Shown: positions 54,771 through 63,009 of the stretch, piece after piece
How positions within the stretch are numbered: the stretch's first letter is position 1
How the letters are laid out: the number at the start of each line of letters is the position of its first letter
Source: an uncultured Prevotellaceae bacterium
Lineage (GTDB): Bacteria > Bacteroidota > Bacteroidia > Bacteroidales > Muribaculaceae
Direction of reading: 5' to 3'
DNA length: 64,000 bases
NCBI GenBank assembly: GCA_947165675.1
Contig: CAMVBJ010000009.1
Coordinates: forward strand, 28,868 to 92,867
The notes under the pieces: model-generated
The model's input: only the letters and a program-made list of their open reading frames with translations
Database searches by the model: none
What the model was told of the DNA's origin: nothing
Position numbers and translations under genes: made by a program

Positions 54771-55406
54771 ATGACCCAATACGGCAAAAAGATACTCTAT
54801 CTGGCAGTGACAATACTCTTGTTACTGCCAGTGGTATCATGCCGTAGTAACAGCAATAACACACACACCTACCGCCCCTACAGCGAGCGGCGTAACCGTG
54901 GAGGCTCCAGTCATGATGACAGCGGCATCTCTACTACCACCGACAAGAAGAAACCCATTCCACAATCGGGTCATGATCTTGTCAGCGACGAATGGGCGCA
55001 CCTCGACATTAAACTTGGACGGCATGACAACAAGAAATTGTACAAAGAGCTCAAGAGGTGGTTAGGCACCCCTTACAGCTATGCTGCCCACACCTGTGGC
55101 GAGGGCACCGACTGCTCAGGGATGGTGATGGAAGTTTACCTGGAAGTCTATGGAATCAAGGTACACCGCAACTCGGCCAAGATGCTTGAGGAAAACTGTA
55201 AAGTCATCGACCTGGAAGACCTGCGTGAAGGTGACCTTGTGTTTTTCTGCACAAGTGGTGATGGGCGTGTCTCGCACGTTGGTATTTACCTGAAAGACAA
55301 TAAATTTGTCCATGCATCATCATCACGTGGCGTAACCGTCGATGACCTGCGCCAGAACTACTATTCAACCCACTTTCATGCTGCTGCACGGGTTAAAAAC
55401 CGATAA
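54771..55406 (+). CDS. NlpC/P60 lipoprotein hydrolase
   Basis: Outer-membrane or periplasmic murein peptidase. A lipoprotein signal ends VVSC (Cys at residue 24). The catalytic domain is in the last 120 residues: WLGTPYSYAAHTCGEGTDCS holds the nucleophile Cys, and GRVSHVGIYLKDNKFVHASS the His. NlpC/P60 enzymes of this Spr type cut stem peptides during growth. The linker between is Ser/Asp/Lys-rich. At 211 residues it is typical. Confidence 0.92.
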   Translation: MTQYGKKILYLAVTILLLLPVVSCRSNSNNTHTYRPYSERRNRGGSSHDDSGISTTTDKKKPIPQSGHDLVSDEWAHLDIKLGRHDNKKLYKELKRWLGTPYSYAAHTCGEGTDCSGMVMEVYLEVYGIKVHRNSAKMLEENCKVIDLEDLREGDLVFFCTSGDGRVSHVGIYLKDNKFVHASSSRGVTVDDLRQNYYSTHFHAAARVKNR

Positions 55407-55435
55407 AAGCAACACGCGCCACCATCACAGGGGTG

Positions 55436-56158
55436 CTACAATTTCAAATGTCGCCACAGGACCCTCGGGAGACGTCTCCAGAGTGCTGTGAGGATAGCAT
55501 ATTTCCAATCTATCACAACCACATGACGCTTATTGAGGATAGCGTTCACAATGCGACGAGCCACTTTATCGGGTTTCAGCATCATGGGATACCTGAAGTC
55601 TCCCTTCAGCAGATCGGTATTGACAAAACCAGGACGGATGTCTGTGAACTGAATTTTCAATCCACGGGCATGAGCTTGTTGCTCAAGTGACTGGAGATAG
55701 ACGTTTTGCAAGGCCTTAGTGGCCGAATAAGCAGGAGCGGGTCCAAGGCCCTTAGTTCCGGCGATGGAAGTAATAGCTGCAATGTGTCCCTTGCCTTGCT
55801 CGGCAAAATAGCGGTACGCTTCCCCTATCATGCGGGCAAAGCCCATAGCATTAGTATTGATGGTATTGAGTTCAATATCAGGCGTGAGCGTTCGGTTCTG
55901 CTTGCCGATGCCCGAACTGTAGAAAAACAGGTCCATGCCGTCCAACTCCTCGATGAGGTCTCGCAAACGCTGGTCGGCATCATCGGCCGTGACATCAAGT
56001 GCAGCGGTCACTACCCTATCAGGCGCCAATTGTTTCAACGCCTCTAATCGGTCCTCACGACGTGCTGCAACCCCCACTCGACATCCCCTATCCAAGAACA
56101 ACTTGGCCACCTCAAGGCCCATTCCAGATGAGGCTCCAATGATAACTACTTTCTGCAT
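55436..56158 (-). CDS. Short-chain dehydrogenase/reductase
   Basis: Cytosolic NAD(P)-dependent oxidoreductase. The cofactor motif is VVIIGASSGMGLEVAKLFLD, then the catalytic Ser-Tyr-Lys in ITSIAGTKGLGPAPAYSATK, and DIRPGFVNT. The C-terminus is basic and hydrophobic (IDWKYAILTALWRRLPRVLW), suggesting membrane attachment. At 240 residues it is the norm. Substrate unknown. It is the last of three minus-strand genes with 66 bases before it. Confidence 0.9.
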   Translation of the reverse strand: MQKVVIIGASSGMGLEVAKLFLDRGCRVGVAARREDRLEALKQLAPDRVVTAALDVTADDADQRLRDLIEELDGMDLFFYSSGIGKQNRTLTPDIELNTINTNAMGFARMIGEAYRYFAEQGKGHIAAITSIAGTKGLGPAPAYSATKALQNVYLQSLEQQAHARGLKIQFTDIRPGFVNTDLLKGDFRYPMMLKPDKVARRIVNAILNKRHVVVIDWKYAILTALWRRLPRVLWRHLKL

Positions 56159-56224
56159 TTTGTGTATCTTTAACCAGTAGATGTGCCATCGTCAGGGTAC
56201 TCCCCTGATGATGAAACCCCGCAC

Positions 56225-57310
56225 CTAATCATTAAATAATTTAAGCTGCTGGCGGACGCTCTCCTCATGGATAGCTTGCATCACACGTTGAGTGAAGTCT
56301 GAATCTAATCCTAATGAATCACCCTCGTTAAGACGAGCAGAGATCATCTCCTGGTAGCGCTGTGGTTGCACGACTCGCAGGTTGTTAGCTTTCTTGAAAC
56401 GGCCAATTTCTCGCGACACACTCATGCGACGAGCCAAAACGGCTAACAGTTCATGGTCGCAGTCATCAATCTGCTGGCGCAACAGGACCAACTCGTCATC
56501 AACTGGTAGCCCTGAACGAACAACCAGATGACCAAGTATCTTCCCAAGCTCTGCTGGTGTAACCTGTTGGGCACTGTCGCTCAAAGCTTTGTCAGGATCA
56601 CAATGGCATTCAATCATCAAGCCGTCAAAACCAGTGTCGAGCGCAATCTGGGACAAGGGTTCAACATACTTACGCTTGCCACCAATGTGGGACGGGTCGC
56701 ACAGGATGGTCATCAACGGAGCCAATCGGCGCAGCTCGAAGGGGATGTGCCACTGCGGGTCGTTACGATAGATGTGATCACCAGCCGAACTGAATCCACG
56801 ATGCACGGCTCCCAATCGGGTGATGCCTGCATGATGGATGCGCAACAAGGCTCCGAGCCACAAGTCCAAATCGGGATTTACCGGGTTCTTGACCAACACA
56901 GTCACTTCTTCATGCCCCTGCAAGGCATCGGCAATATCCTGCATAGCAAAGGGGTTGGCACTCGTGCGAGCACCTATCCACAGGACATCAATGCCGGCAC
57001 CGAGGGTGGCACGCACATGCTCGACCGTAGCGACCTCGGTCGCCACCGCCATACTGGTCTCGCGCTTGACAGCCTGCAACCATGCCAAGCCACGGTCACC
57101 CACACCCTCAAATCCGCCAGGCATGGTGCGTGGTTTCCAGATGCCTGCCCTGAACACCTTCACGCCCAGGGCACACAACTCACGAGCAGTGTCCAGGGTC
57201 TGCTTCTCGGTCTCGGCACTACAGGGACCAGCAATGACAATAGGCGTGGTGCCCTCCACTCCAGGAATGGAAAGCGGTTGGATATCTTGTAATGTCATCG
57301 AGGCGTTCAT
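56225..57310 (-). CDS. Bifunctional DAHP synthase / chorismate mutase
   Basis: Makes 3-deoxy-arabino-heptulosonate-7-phosphate and rearranges chorismate to prephenate, both in aromatic amino acid synthesis. The DAHPS half has VIAGPCSAETEKQTL, GIWKPRTMPGGFEGVG, WIGARTSANPFAMQ and ILCDPSHIGGKRKYV. The C-terminal 90 residues (VLLRQQIDDCDHELLAVLAR, then EIGRFKKANN) are an AroQ-type mutase. The ATG at 57310 overlaps the nadC stop by one base (TGATG), so the genes are coupled; GTG two codons before is less likely. It has 361 residues. Confidence 0.92.
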   Translation of the reverse strand: MNASMTLQDIQPLSIPGVEGTTPIVIAGPCSAETEKQTLDTARELCALGVKVFRAGIWKPRTMPGGFEGVGDRGLAWLQAVKRETSMAVATEVATVEHVRATLGAGIDVLWIGARTSANPFAMQDIADALQGHEEVTVLVKNPVNPDLDLWLGALLRIHHAGITRLGAVHRGFSSAGDHIYRNDPQWHIPFELRRLAPLMTILCDPSHIGGKRKYVEPLSQIALDTGFDGLMIECHCDPDKALSDSAQQVTPAELGKILGHLVVRSGLPVDDELVLLRQQIDDCDHELLAVLARRMSVSREIGRFKKANNLRVVQPQRYQEMISARLNEGDSLGLDSDFTQRVMQAIHEESVRQQLKLFND

Positions 57311-58158
57311 CAGCACGCCTTGAAACTCATGTCAAGCGACTTGATGGAATGGGTGAGAGCTCCCACCGAGATGTAGTCCACGCCACACTCACCATAGGCT
57401 CTCAACGTATCAATCGTGATGCCGCCACTGGACTCCGTCTCTACCCTGCCATCAATGAGTTCAACAGCCCTACGGGTATCCTCAACGGTGAAGTTGTCAA
57501 GCATCACACGGTCCACGCCACCATGGTCAAGCACCTGCTGCAACTCATCAAAGTTGCGCACCTCGATTTCAATCTTCAAGTTCTTGCCATTTTCACGGCA
57601 CCACTTGTGAGCTTTCTCGATAGCGGGAATGATGCCGCCAGCAAAGTCCACATGGTTGTCCTTGAGCAGGATCATGTCGAACAGGCCGATGCGGTGATTG
57701 CAGCCTCCTCCCGTCTTGACAGCCTCCTTCTCCAGCATACGCATTCCCGGGGTGGTCTTGCGGGTATCCAGCACGCGGGTCTTGAGACCCTCCAGACACT
57801 TGGCATAACGGGCGGTCGTCGTGGCCACGCCACTCATGCGTTGCATGATGTTGAGCATGAGGCGCTCGGTCTGCAACAGCGAGCGCACCTTGCCTGTCAC
57901 GACAAAGGCTATATCGCCTGGCTTGACATGGGCTCCGTCCCCGATCATGACCTCCATCTGCAACTCGGGGTCAAATTTCTCAAAAACACGGCGAGCGATT
58001 TCCACACCGGCCAGGATGCCCTCTTCCTTCACGATCAAGCGCTGGCGTCCCATCTCGTCGGCAGGGATGCAACACAAGGTCGTAGCGTCACCGTCACCGA
58101 TGTCCTCGGCAAACGACAGGTCAATCAGTTCGTCAATCAGTTCTTCTCGAGTTTTCAT
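57310..58158 (-). CDS. nadC: Nicotinate-nucleotide pyrophosphorylase (quinolinate PRTase)
   Basis: Converts quinolinate and PRPP to nicotinate mononucleotide, feeding NadD. The sequence has DATTLCCIPADEMG near the start, then ERLMLNIMQRMSGVATTTAR, DTRKTTPGMRMLEKEAVKTG and ESSGGITIDTLRAYGECGVD, all diagnostic. At 282 residues it is full length. It is cotranscribed with the DAHP synthase gene. Its likely promoter at 58426-58433 lies behind a 215-bp repeat element, giving a long structured leader. Confidence 0.95.
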   Translation of the reverse strand: MKTREELIDELIDLSFAEDIGDGDATTLCCIPADEMGRQRLIVKEEGILAGVEIARRVFEKFDPELQMEVMIGDGAHVKPGDIAFVVTGKVRSLLQTERLMLNIMQRMSGVATTTARYAKCLEGLKTRVLDTRKTTPGMRMLEKEAVKTGGGCNHRIGLFDMILLKDNHVDFAGGIIPAIEKAHKWCRENGKNLKIEIEVRNFDELQQVLDHGGVDRVMLDNFTVEDTRRAVELIDGRVETESSGGITIDTLRAYGECGVDYISVGALTHSIKSLDMSFKAC

Positions 58159-58188
58159 ATCATTTCAATATTAATTGATTTTGGAAAC

Positions 58189-58403
58189 GATATAGATGTT
58201 GGCCCATTGGTGGTATTAACCGCCCTGTCGGGCGGGAAATTAAGCAAATTAATTTTAAAATTTAATTTTCTTTTAATTTCCCGAAACTTGGCTGCACCTC
58301 AGCCATATAAGTAAACTTAATGGCGTTCGATTTGCACAAGTTTTCCCGTGCGTTAGCACGGTTTGATGCAGAGACGTTTCAATGCAGGGCCAACTTCTAT
58401 ATC
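58189..58403 (+). repeat. TIR element R1, copy 2 (215 bp)
   Basis: Ends GATATAGATGTTGGCCC and GGGCCAACTTCTATATC are inverted repeats with one mismatch in 17. The body matches 29658-29807, except for an extra 65 bp flanked by direct TTTCCCG copies and with its own short inverted ends (AAACTTG and CAAGTTT). It lies in the presumed leader of nadC. Confidence 0.85.
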
Positions 58404-58425
58404 ATTGCCTTGATTTTTGCGACCA

Positions 58426-58433
58426 CAAAATTA
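58426..58433 (-). promoter_or_regulatory. -7 element, probably of nadC
   Basis: TAATTTTG on the minus strand, 267 bases upstream of nadC, the only match in that gap. No -33 element seen. Confidence 0.4.
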
Positions 58434-58454
58434 GGTAATTCTTGACGAAATAGC

Positions 58455-58462
58455 TAATTTTG
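58455..58462 (+). promoter_or_regulatory. -7 element of rlmH
   Basis: TAATTTTG, 93 bases before the ATG. The predicted leader contains the REP-like hairpin at 58483-58546. Confidence 0.5.
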
Positions 58463-58482
58463 CGCCAACAATCGTCAAAAAA

Positions 58483-58546
58483 ACAGTTGTCAGTTGTCAG
58501 AGAATGCGGATGCCGCTGAAAACTGAAAACTAAAAACTAAAAACAG
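58483..58546 (-). repeat. REP-like hairpin with heptad arms, copy 2
   Basis: Core GCGGATGCCGC at 58506-58516, the reverse complement of the cores at 11900 and 60229. Flanks are AGTTGTC heptads on the left and GAAAACT/AAAAACT heptads on the right. Confidence 0.8.
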
Positions 58547-58555
58547 AGATACAAA

Positions 58556-59029
58556 ATGAAGATTACTCTCGCCGTGATTGGTAAGACCGAAGTCGGTTTT
58601 GTGCGGCAAGGTATTGAGGAATATGTCAGGAGGCTGCAACACTACGTGCAATTCAACATCCAGTACATCGGCGACATCAAGGGCACGCGCAACTTGAGCG
58701 AGGCCCAGCAAAAGACGGCCGAGGGCAAGCAACTGCTCGCCACTCTTGAGACCAGCGACCACGTGGTATTGCTCGATGAACACGGCATCGAGCGCACGTC
58801 GATGGACTACAGCCAGTGGCTGCAACGTCGCCTGGCGAGCGGCGTCAAGCGACTGGTGTTTGTCGCGGGAGGACCCTACGGCTTCTCTCCCGAGGTCTAT
58901 CAGCGAGCCAATGAGAAGATCTCACTGAGCAAGATGACGTTTCCTCACGAGTTAGTAAGGCTCATCTTTGCCGAACAGCTTTACCGGGCGTTCACCATCT
59001 TGCGCCATGAGCCCTATCATCATGAGTGA
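58556..59029 (+). CDS. rlmH: 23S rRNA pseudouridine1915 N3-methyltransferase RlmH
   Basis: SPOUT methyltransferase acting on Psi1915 in helix 69. The protein starts KITLAVIGKTEVGFVRQGIE, has FVAGGPYGFSPEVYQRANEK, the S-adenosylmethionine loop, and ends SKMTFPHELVRLIFAEQLYR with the RAFTILRHEPYHHE tail. At 157 residues it is standard. Confidence 0.96.
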   Translation: MKITLAVIGKTEVGFVRQGIEEYVRRLQHYVQFNIQYIGDIKGTRNLSEAQQKTAEGKQLLATLETSDHVVLLDEHGIERTSMDYSQWLQRRLASGVKRLVFVAGGPYGFSPEVYQRANEKISLSKMTFPHELVRLIFAEQLYRAFTILRHEPYHHE

Positions 59030-59063
59030 CGACGAAACAACCCGAAATGAAATCAATCAGATA

Positions 59064-60200
59064 ATGATGAAGAAGTTATTGACTATATTATTATTATTCT
59101 TGGCGATAGGGATGGCAGGGACCACACTTGAGGCCTCAGCCAAGACATACTACAACTCAGCAAACAACAACTTTGGAGGCCTGTTTCTCAACCCAGGGAT
59201 GAGAATGCAAGGACGCTACATGGCAATAGAAAACGGCTGCTTAATTGACGAGAACGCTACCATGGCAAACGCCATAGGTCTCGACACATTGAGCATCCAC
59301 AGCTTGTCCTACCGGTATCAGTTGCGTCTTGCCAACCTCAACAACAAGCAAGGTAAAACCCGCACTATCAAGAACCCGATGACTGGTGGCAAGACAACCT
59401 TGACAAGCACCAAGTGGGGATTGATATTCAACCGCGACAGTGAGGGCAACTATTGTGCTGTCGTGTTGAGTTGCAACAATAGCACCCCCCTTGACGACAT
59501 CACCGACCAGCGCAAGATGCAGGTGACCCTGATTCAACGTCAGTCGGGTCAGGTCTCTGAATTGATGAGTTATGATATCACCCATGGGGTATCGCTCGAA
59601 GATGGCTACAATACCATCTGTGTTGACGTTGACACTCGTGGCGTGAGTGTCTCGATAGGCAAGAGCGAGCTCAACAAGGTTCTCGAATGTGCTATCCCAA
59701 GACCCATCGGTGATGTTCAAGTTGGCTATTTGGTTGGGCCAGGTGCATGTGTATCGATTGAACGTGCCGTGCTGACCATCGACAATGAGCAACAACTTGC
59801 CATCACCACGACGCCATGGACACTCGAAGCGCTGGACGAATACTTCGCACAGAGTACCGACCCCATCGAGGGTTACTGGAAATACCTCGACCGCGACATG
59901 CAGGACGACTGGCTCAGGCTGGGTGGCCGTTACTCGCTGGCCGTCGTCGGTAAGGACGATGGCTATGACCTCATTTATATCGACGGTGCTCAGGTCAAGA
60001 AGTCATCGTGGCAATCAGGAATGCTCAAGGGGCACATTACCCCCACAATATTCAGCGGCAACTATGACCTCACATGGATAGACGCCACCATGGAGCCAAT
60101 CGGTGAAGATGCCTATGCCACCATCGAGAACGGGGTATTGCTCACGCTCGTTTTCCCCGAGTACAAGAGTCAAGTGCGGTTTGCTAAGGTCGTGGAATAG
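59064..60200 (+). CDS. Secreted protein of unknown function
   Basis: The signal peptide MMKKLLTILLLFLAIGMAG decides the start at 59064 (or 59067); an earlier in-frame ATG at 59022 would add a polar leader overlapping rlmH. The mature part of about 350 residues is beta-rich: a first section (FGGLFLNPGMRMQGRYMAIE, NRDSEGNYCAVVLSCNN, YNTICVDVDTRGVSVSIGKS) resembling a concanavalin-like sandwich, and a C-terminal section (DPIEGYWKYLDRDMQDDWLR, GRYSLAVVGKDDGYDLIYID). I do not recognise a named family. A surface-binding role is only a guess. Confidence 0.75.
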   Translation: MMKKLLTILLLFLAIGMAGTTLEASAKTYYNSANNNFGGLFLNPGMRMQGRYMAIENGCLIDENATMANAIGLDTLSIHSLSYRYQLRLANLNNKQGKTRTIKNPMTGGKTTLTSTKWGLIFNRDSEGNYCAVVLSCNNSTPLDDITDQRKMQVTLIQRQSGQVSELMSYDITHGVSLEDGYNTICVDVDTRGVSVSIGKSELNKVLECAIPRPIGDVQVGYLVGPGACVSIERAVLTIDNEQQLAITTTPWTLEALDEYFAQSTDPIEGYWKYLDRDMQDDWLRLGGRYSLAVVGKDDGYDLIYIDGAQVKKSSWQSGMLKGHITPTIFSGNYDLTWIDATMEPIGEDAYATIENGVLLTLVFPEYKSQVRFAKVVE

Positions 60201-60308
60201 TTTTCAGTTGGCAGTTTTCAATTCTCAGCGGCATTCGCATTCTCTGACAACTGACAACTGAAAACTCAAAAAACAACTGTAAAACTGAAAACTGACAACT
60301 GACAACTA
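60201..60308 (+). repeat. REP-like hairpin with heptad arms, copy 3
   Basis: Core GCGGCATTCGC at 60229-60239 within AGTTTTC-type left arm and TGACAAC/GAAAACT right-arm heptads. The right arm is longer than in the other copies and includes a second short series. Confidence 0.8.
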
Positions 60309-60352
60309 TAAAACTGCCGACTCTCGTTTCCAAATAATAAGCGCAAAAAAAC

Positions 60353-60383
60353 TTGTATATCTCATCAAATGCAAGTACTTTTG
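60353..60383 (+). promoter_or_regulatory. Promoter of the first outer-membrane barrel-like gene
   Basis: TTG at 60353-60355, 20 bases, TACTTTTG at 60376-60383; the ATG is at 60422. It rules out an in-frame start at 60353. Confidence 0.75.
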
Positions 60384-60421
60384 CACACAAAATTCACGAA
60401 ATTTATATTTTTTTAAAAAAA

Positions 60422-61204
60422 ATGAAAAAGATTACACTCATTATTGCCGCCATGCTTGCCATGGCACCCATTCATGCCGCCACCAGCGACACAGCAGCCA
60501 GCGACGCTGCCCCTAATACCCCCCAACAGGCCACCGCCGCCACCAGCGATGACAATGGTGGCAACATCGAGCTGTCCCACCCCTTCAAGAACGACGAGGC
60601 GCGCACCAAGCACTGGACTGTGGAGCCCAGTGGCGTCTATGTCGGCATGGGCGTGAAGCACAGCTGGGACGCGATCAACAACAGCGTGGAAGCCGGTATG
60701 CTCAACGTGCTGGGCCTGAACTACAACAGCCTGCATGGTCAAAACCTCTCGCTGGGCGTCGGTATCCATCACCGCTCCTACAGCATGAAGCGCCCCGTGA
60801 TGCTCGTGCGCGACGACCACAGCGACGCCGTCATCATGAGCACCTATCCCGAGCACGACGTCGACAAGATCAAGAGACGTTCTTCCAACCTGAACATGTG
60901 GTCGATGCAGTTCCCCCTGATGTTCCGCCAGCGCATCAAGGCGAAACTGGAAATCGGCATCGCCGGCATCCTCAACTGGAACGCCTTTGCCCGCGTGGAT
61001 AACCACTACGAGATCAGCAAGGTGGAGCACGACACCCGCTACAAGGGACTCAATCAACGCAAGATCAGCTTTGACCTCATGGGCCACCTCACGTGGAATG
61101 GCGTGGGCTTGTACTGCCGTTACAGCCCCGGCAAGTTCTTTAAGGACGGTCACGGTCCCGAGATCAAGAACACCTGGATGCTGGGTCTCGTCGTCGGCTT
61201 GTAA
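60422..61204 (+). CDS. Outer-membrane beta-barrel-like protein, paralogue 1
   Basis: A signal peptide (KKITLIIAAMLAMAPIHA) is followed by a Thr/Ala/Ser-rich linker of about 30 residues and a domain of alternating strands ending in GPEIKNTWMLGLVVGL; such terminal hydrophobic strands are typical of barrels. It is clearly paralogous to the gene at 63010: shared LNYNSLHGQ, SMKRP, QFPLMFRQ, LNWNAFA, YCRYSPGKFFKDGHGPEIKN. From the ATG at 60422 it has 260 residues. The location just upstream of an ECF sigma gene suggests a link to envelope sensing, which is inference. Confidence 0.75.
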   Translation: MKKITLIIAAMLAMAPIHAATSDTAASDAAPNTPQQATAATSDDNGGNIELSHPFKNDEARTKHWTVEPSGVYVGMGVKHSWDAINNSVEAGMLNVLGLNYNSLHGQNLSLGVGIHHRSYSMKRPVMLVRDDHSDAVIMSTYPEHDVDKIKRRSSNLNMWSMQFPLMFRQRIKAKLEIGIAGILNWNAFARVDNHYEISKVEHDTRYKGLNQRKISFDLMGHLTWNGVGLYCRYSPGKFFKDGHGPEIKNTWMLGLVVGL

Positions 61205-61224
61205 GAGAGTGGCAAATAAAGATA

Positions 61225-61417
61225 TTCAAGTTTCTAAAGCAGCTGCGCCACTTTAAAAACTTGAGGAGTAGAGAGTAACGATTAACGAGTAAAGAAGGTA
61301 TTTACACAGGTTAATAGTAAGTTTTGGAAAATTTTCCCGATTTTTGGGATGGTTTTTCGTTAATCTTTAATCGTTAATCTTTAAACAGTGAGCAAGTTAA
61401 CAACTTGCGAAACTTAA
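61225..61417. repeat. Structured intergenic element, copy B
   Basis: Starts TTCAAGTTT and ends AAACTTAA, close to inverted. The ends match the element at 11724-11995 (CCACTTTAAAAACTTGAGG on the left, AACAACTTGCGAAACTT on the right). The interior is different: 7-bp units GAGTAGA, GAGTAAC, GATTAAC, GAGTAAA and later CGTTAAT, CTTTAAT, CGTTAAT, CTTTAAA, which can pair with each other. Confidence 0.75.
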
Positions 61418-61443
61418 GTAGGAAACAATCTATTTTCTCACAG

Positions 61444-61478
61444 GGAGGTCGTGAAAAAACACGACCTCCATTTTTTTT
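61444..61478 (+). terminator. Strong intrinsic terminator
   Basis: GGAGGTCGTG and CACGACCTCC form a perfect 10-bp stem with a 6-base A loop, followed by A and eight Ts. Confidence 0.9.
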
Positions 61479-61537
61479 CACCCCTGGCGTTGTTACAAAA
61501 ACCGAAACTCAACGTTATTATAGTAGAAACAACAAGC

Positions 61538-62044
61538 ATGACAATGAAGCAACCCGACCGCATTACCAGTGCATTCACTACCCTGCGTGAGCAGATGCTC
61601 TCGCTGGCAGGTCGCATCACGGGCAACCGTGACGATGCAGCCGATGCTGTTCAGGACGCCTTTGTCAAGTTGTGGCAGCAACGTGAGCGGTACGTGTCCA
61701 CGAGCCATGCCCAGGGCGCAGGCATGATGACCGTACGCACCACCAGTATCGACATCGCCCGCCACAATGGCCACCGGGCAGACGTGCCCATCGACCAAGC
61801 GACCGATGTTGCCGACGATGTCACTGACAGTGATTGCACTCTTGCCTACCAGCAAGTGCGAGCCATTATTGATCAAGATCTGACTGCAAACCAACGTGCC
61901 ATCATCGACATGAGGGAGTTGCAAGGGATGGAGTTTGACGATATTGCAGCCCGATTAGGAATGCAACCAGCCACCGTCAGAGTGGAGCTGAGTCGAGCAC
62001 GCAAACGGGTAAGAGAGATTTACCGTAACAAAAAAGAGAGTTAA
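61538..62044 (+). CDS. ECF-type RNA polymerase sigma factor
   Basis: Group 4 sigma factor. Region 2 is AFTTLREQMLSLAGRITGNR and DAADAVQDAFVKLWQQRERY; region 4 is LTANQRAIIDMRELQGMEFD and IAARLGMQPATVRVELSRAR, with its helix-turn-helix. The ATG at 61538 (or 61544) gives 168 residues; upstream codons overlap the terminator region. It is followed after six bases by a putative anti-sigma gene, so the two are cotranscribed. Confidence 0.93.
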   Translation: MTMKQPDRITSAFTTLREQMLSLAGRITGNRDDAADAVQDAFVKLWQQRERYVSTSHAQGAGMMTVRTTSIDIARHNGHRADVPIDQATDVADDVTDSDCTLAYQQVRAIIDQDLTANQRAIIDMRELQGMEFDDIAARLGMQPATVRVELSRARKRVREIYRNKKES

Positions 62045-62050
62045 TTCATC

Positions 62051-62515
62051 ATGAGTAATTACCGACCAATCAGCAGCCAACAAGAGTTAGAGCAACTCAT
62101 TGAACGATACTTCGACGGCATGACAACTGTCGAGGAAGAAGCAGCCTTGCGACATGAGCTTGCTCACTGCCCGTGGAGCAGTGAGGACATCGATGATGCA
62201 CGTGTGGTCATGGGATATTTTGTGACCCATCGCAAGCAGCAACAGCGGCAGCACGCCATGGGCAGCACGCGCCAGCGCATCATCGGTATAGCAGCATCAA
62301 TCGCCATCATTCTGGCGGTGGGTGGCTATACCCTGTGGCATCAGCAACAGTCAAGAGACATCTGTGTCGCCTATGTCAACGGCCAAGTGGTGCAAAGTAA
62401 TGACCAAGTCATGGCCATGATTGCCGATGATCTCGATAGAATCGACAATGCGGCCAATGCCATGACCGATCAACTCTCCAGCCTGGGCGAAGCCCTCGAA
62501 CTTGATAACGAATAA
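62051..62515 (+). CDS. Putative anti-sigma factor, single-pass membrane protein
   Basis: A cytosolic N-terminal part (QELEQLIERYFDGMTTVEEE, then AALRHELAHCPWSSED) has the helical pattern that binds ECF sigma factors, followed by one membrane segment (IIGIAASIAIILAVGGYTLW) and a short periplasmic tail of about 60 residues. No zinc-binding HxxxCxxC motif is present. The position six bases after the sigma gene is the main support. It has 154 residues. Confidence 0.8.
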   Translation: MSNYRPISSQQELEQLIERYFDGMTTVEEEAALRHELAHCPWSSEDIDDARVVMGYFVTHRKQQQRQHAMGSTRQRIIGIAASIAIILAVGGYTLWHQQQSRDICVAYVNGQVVQSNDQVMAMIADDLDRIDNAANAMTDQLSSLGEALELDNE

Positions 62516-62529
62516 AACACAACTGAAAT

Positions 62530-62976
62530 ATGAAACGATTCACTATCATCATCCTCACCTGCCTGCTGACCGCCATGGCAGCGATGGCTCAGAAGGGCTT
62601 GAACATCAACCGCCTGTTTGATGGGCGCTACAAGAAGGCTCCCGGTGCTACCGAGATCATCGTCACTGGCAGCCAGGCGTGCGAAATAGGGCTCGACGTC
62701 TATCACAGCGTGAGCGTTACCGATAAGACCCAAGCCGAAATCATCGAAAACCTTGTGGTCAAAGACGGCACCAAGGCCATGGACAAGGAGGTCGAGTATC
62801 GCCATGGACAACTGTATTATGGTTTCTACACGATGCCAAAACAGCGATCCAGCAACCGATACATCTTCTTCCTCAATCAGAACCTGGCACGCAAGTCGCC
62901 CAAGAACGTCGTCACGCTCATCTATATGGAAGGCCGTGCCAGTGCCGACAAGATCAAGAAACTCATCAGGAAATAA
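62530..62976 (+). CDS. Small secreted protein, Bacteroidales type, unknown function
   Basis: A signal peptide (KRFTIIILTCLLTAMAAMA) and a mature domain of about 128 residues with GLNINRLFDGRYKKAPGATE and LIYMEGRASADKIKKLIRK. It resembles secreted proteins often found behind sigma/anti-sigma pairs in Bacteroidales (a DUF6108-like family is my best recollection). It begins 14 bases after the anti-sigma gene and is very probably in that operon. Confidence 0.7.
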   Translation: MKRFTIIILTCLLTAMAAMAQKGLNINRLFDGRYKKAPGATEIIVTGSQACEIGLDVYHSVSVTDKTQAEIIENLVVKDGTKAMDKEVEYRHGQLYYGFYTMPKQRSSNRYIFFLNQNLARKSPKNVVTLIYMEGRASADKIKKLIRK

Positions 62977-63009
62977 TCACAATCAAAAAAATAATAATAA
63001 GATCACATC

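Larger units (their letters stand above)
58159..58555. other. 397-bp divergent intergenic region between nadC and rlmH
   Basis: No gene. From left to right: the TIR element R1 copy 2 (58189-58403), a minus-strand -7 element (58426-58433), a plus-strand -7 element (58455-58462) and a REP-like hairpin (58483-58546). Confidence 0.8.
61205..61537. other. 333-bp gap between the first barrel-like gene and the sigma factor gene
   Basis: Contains the structured element copy B (61225-61417) and a strong intrinsic terminator (61444-61478). No gene seen. No TAnnTTTG element precedes the sigma factor, so its promoter may be of another type. Confidence 0.75.
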
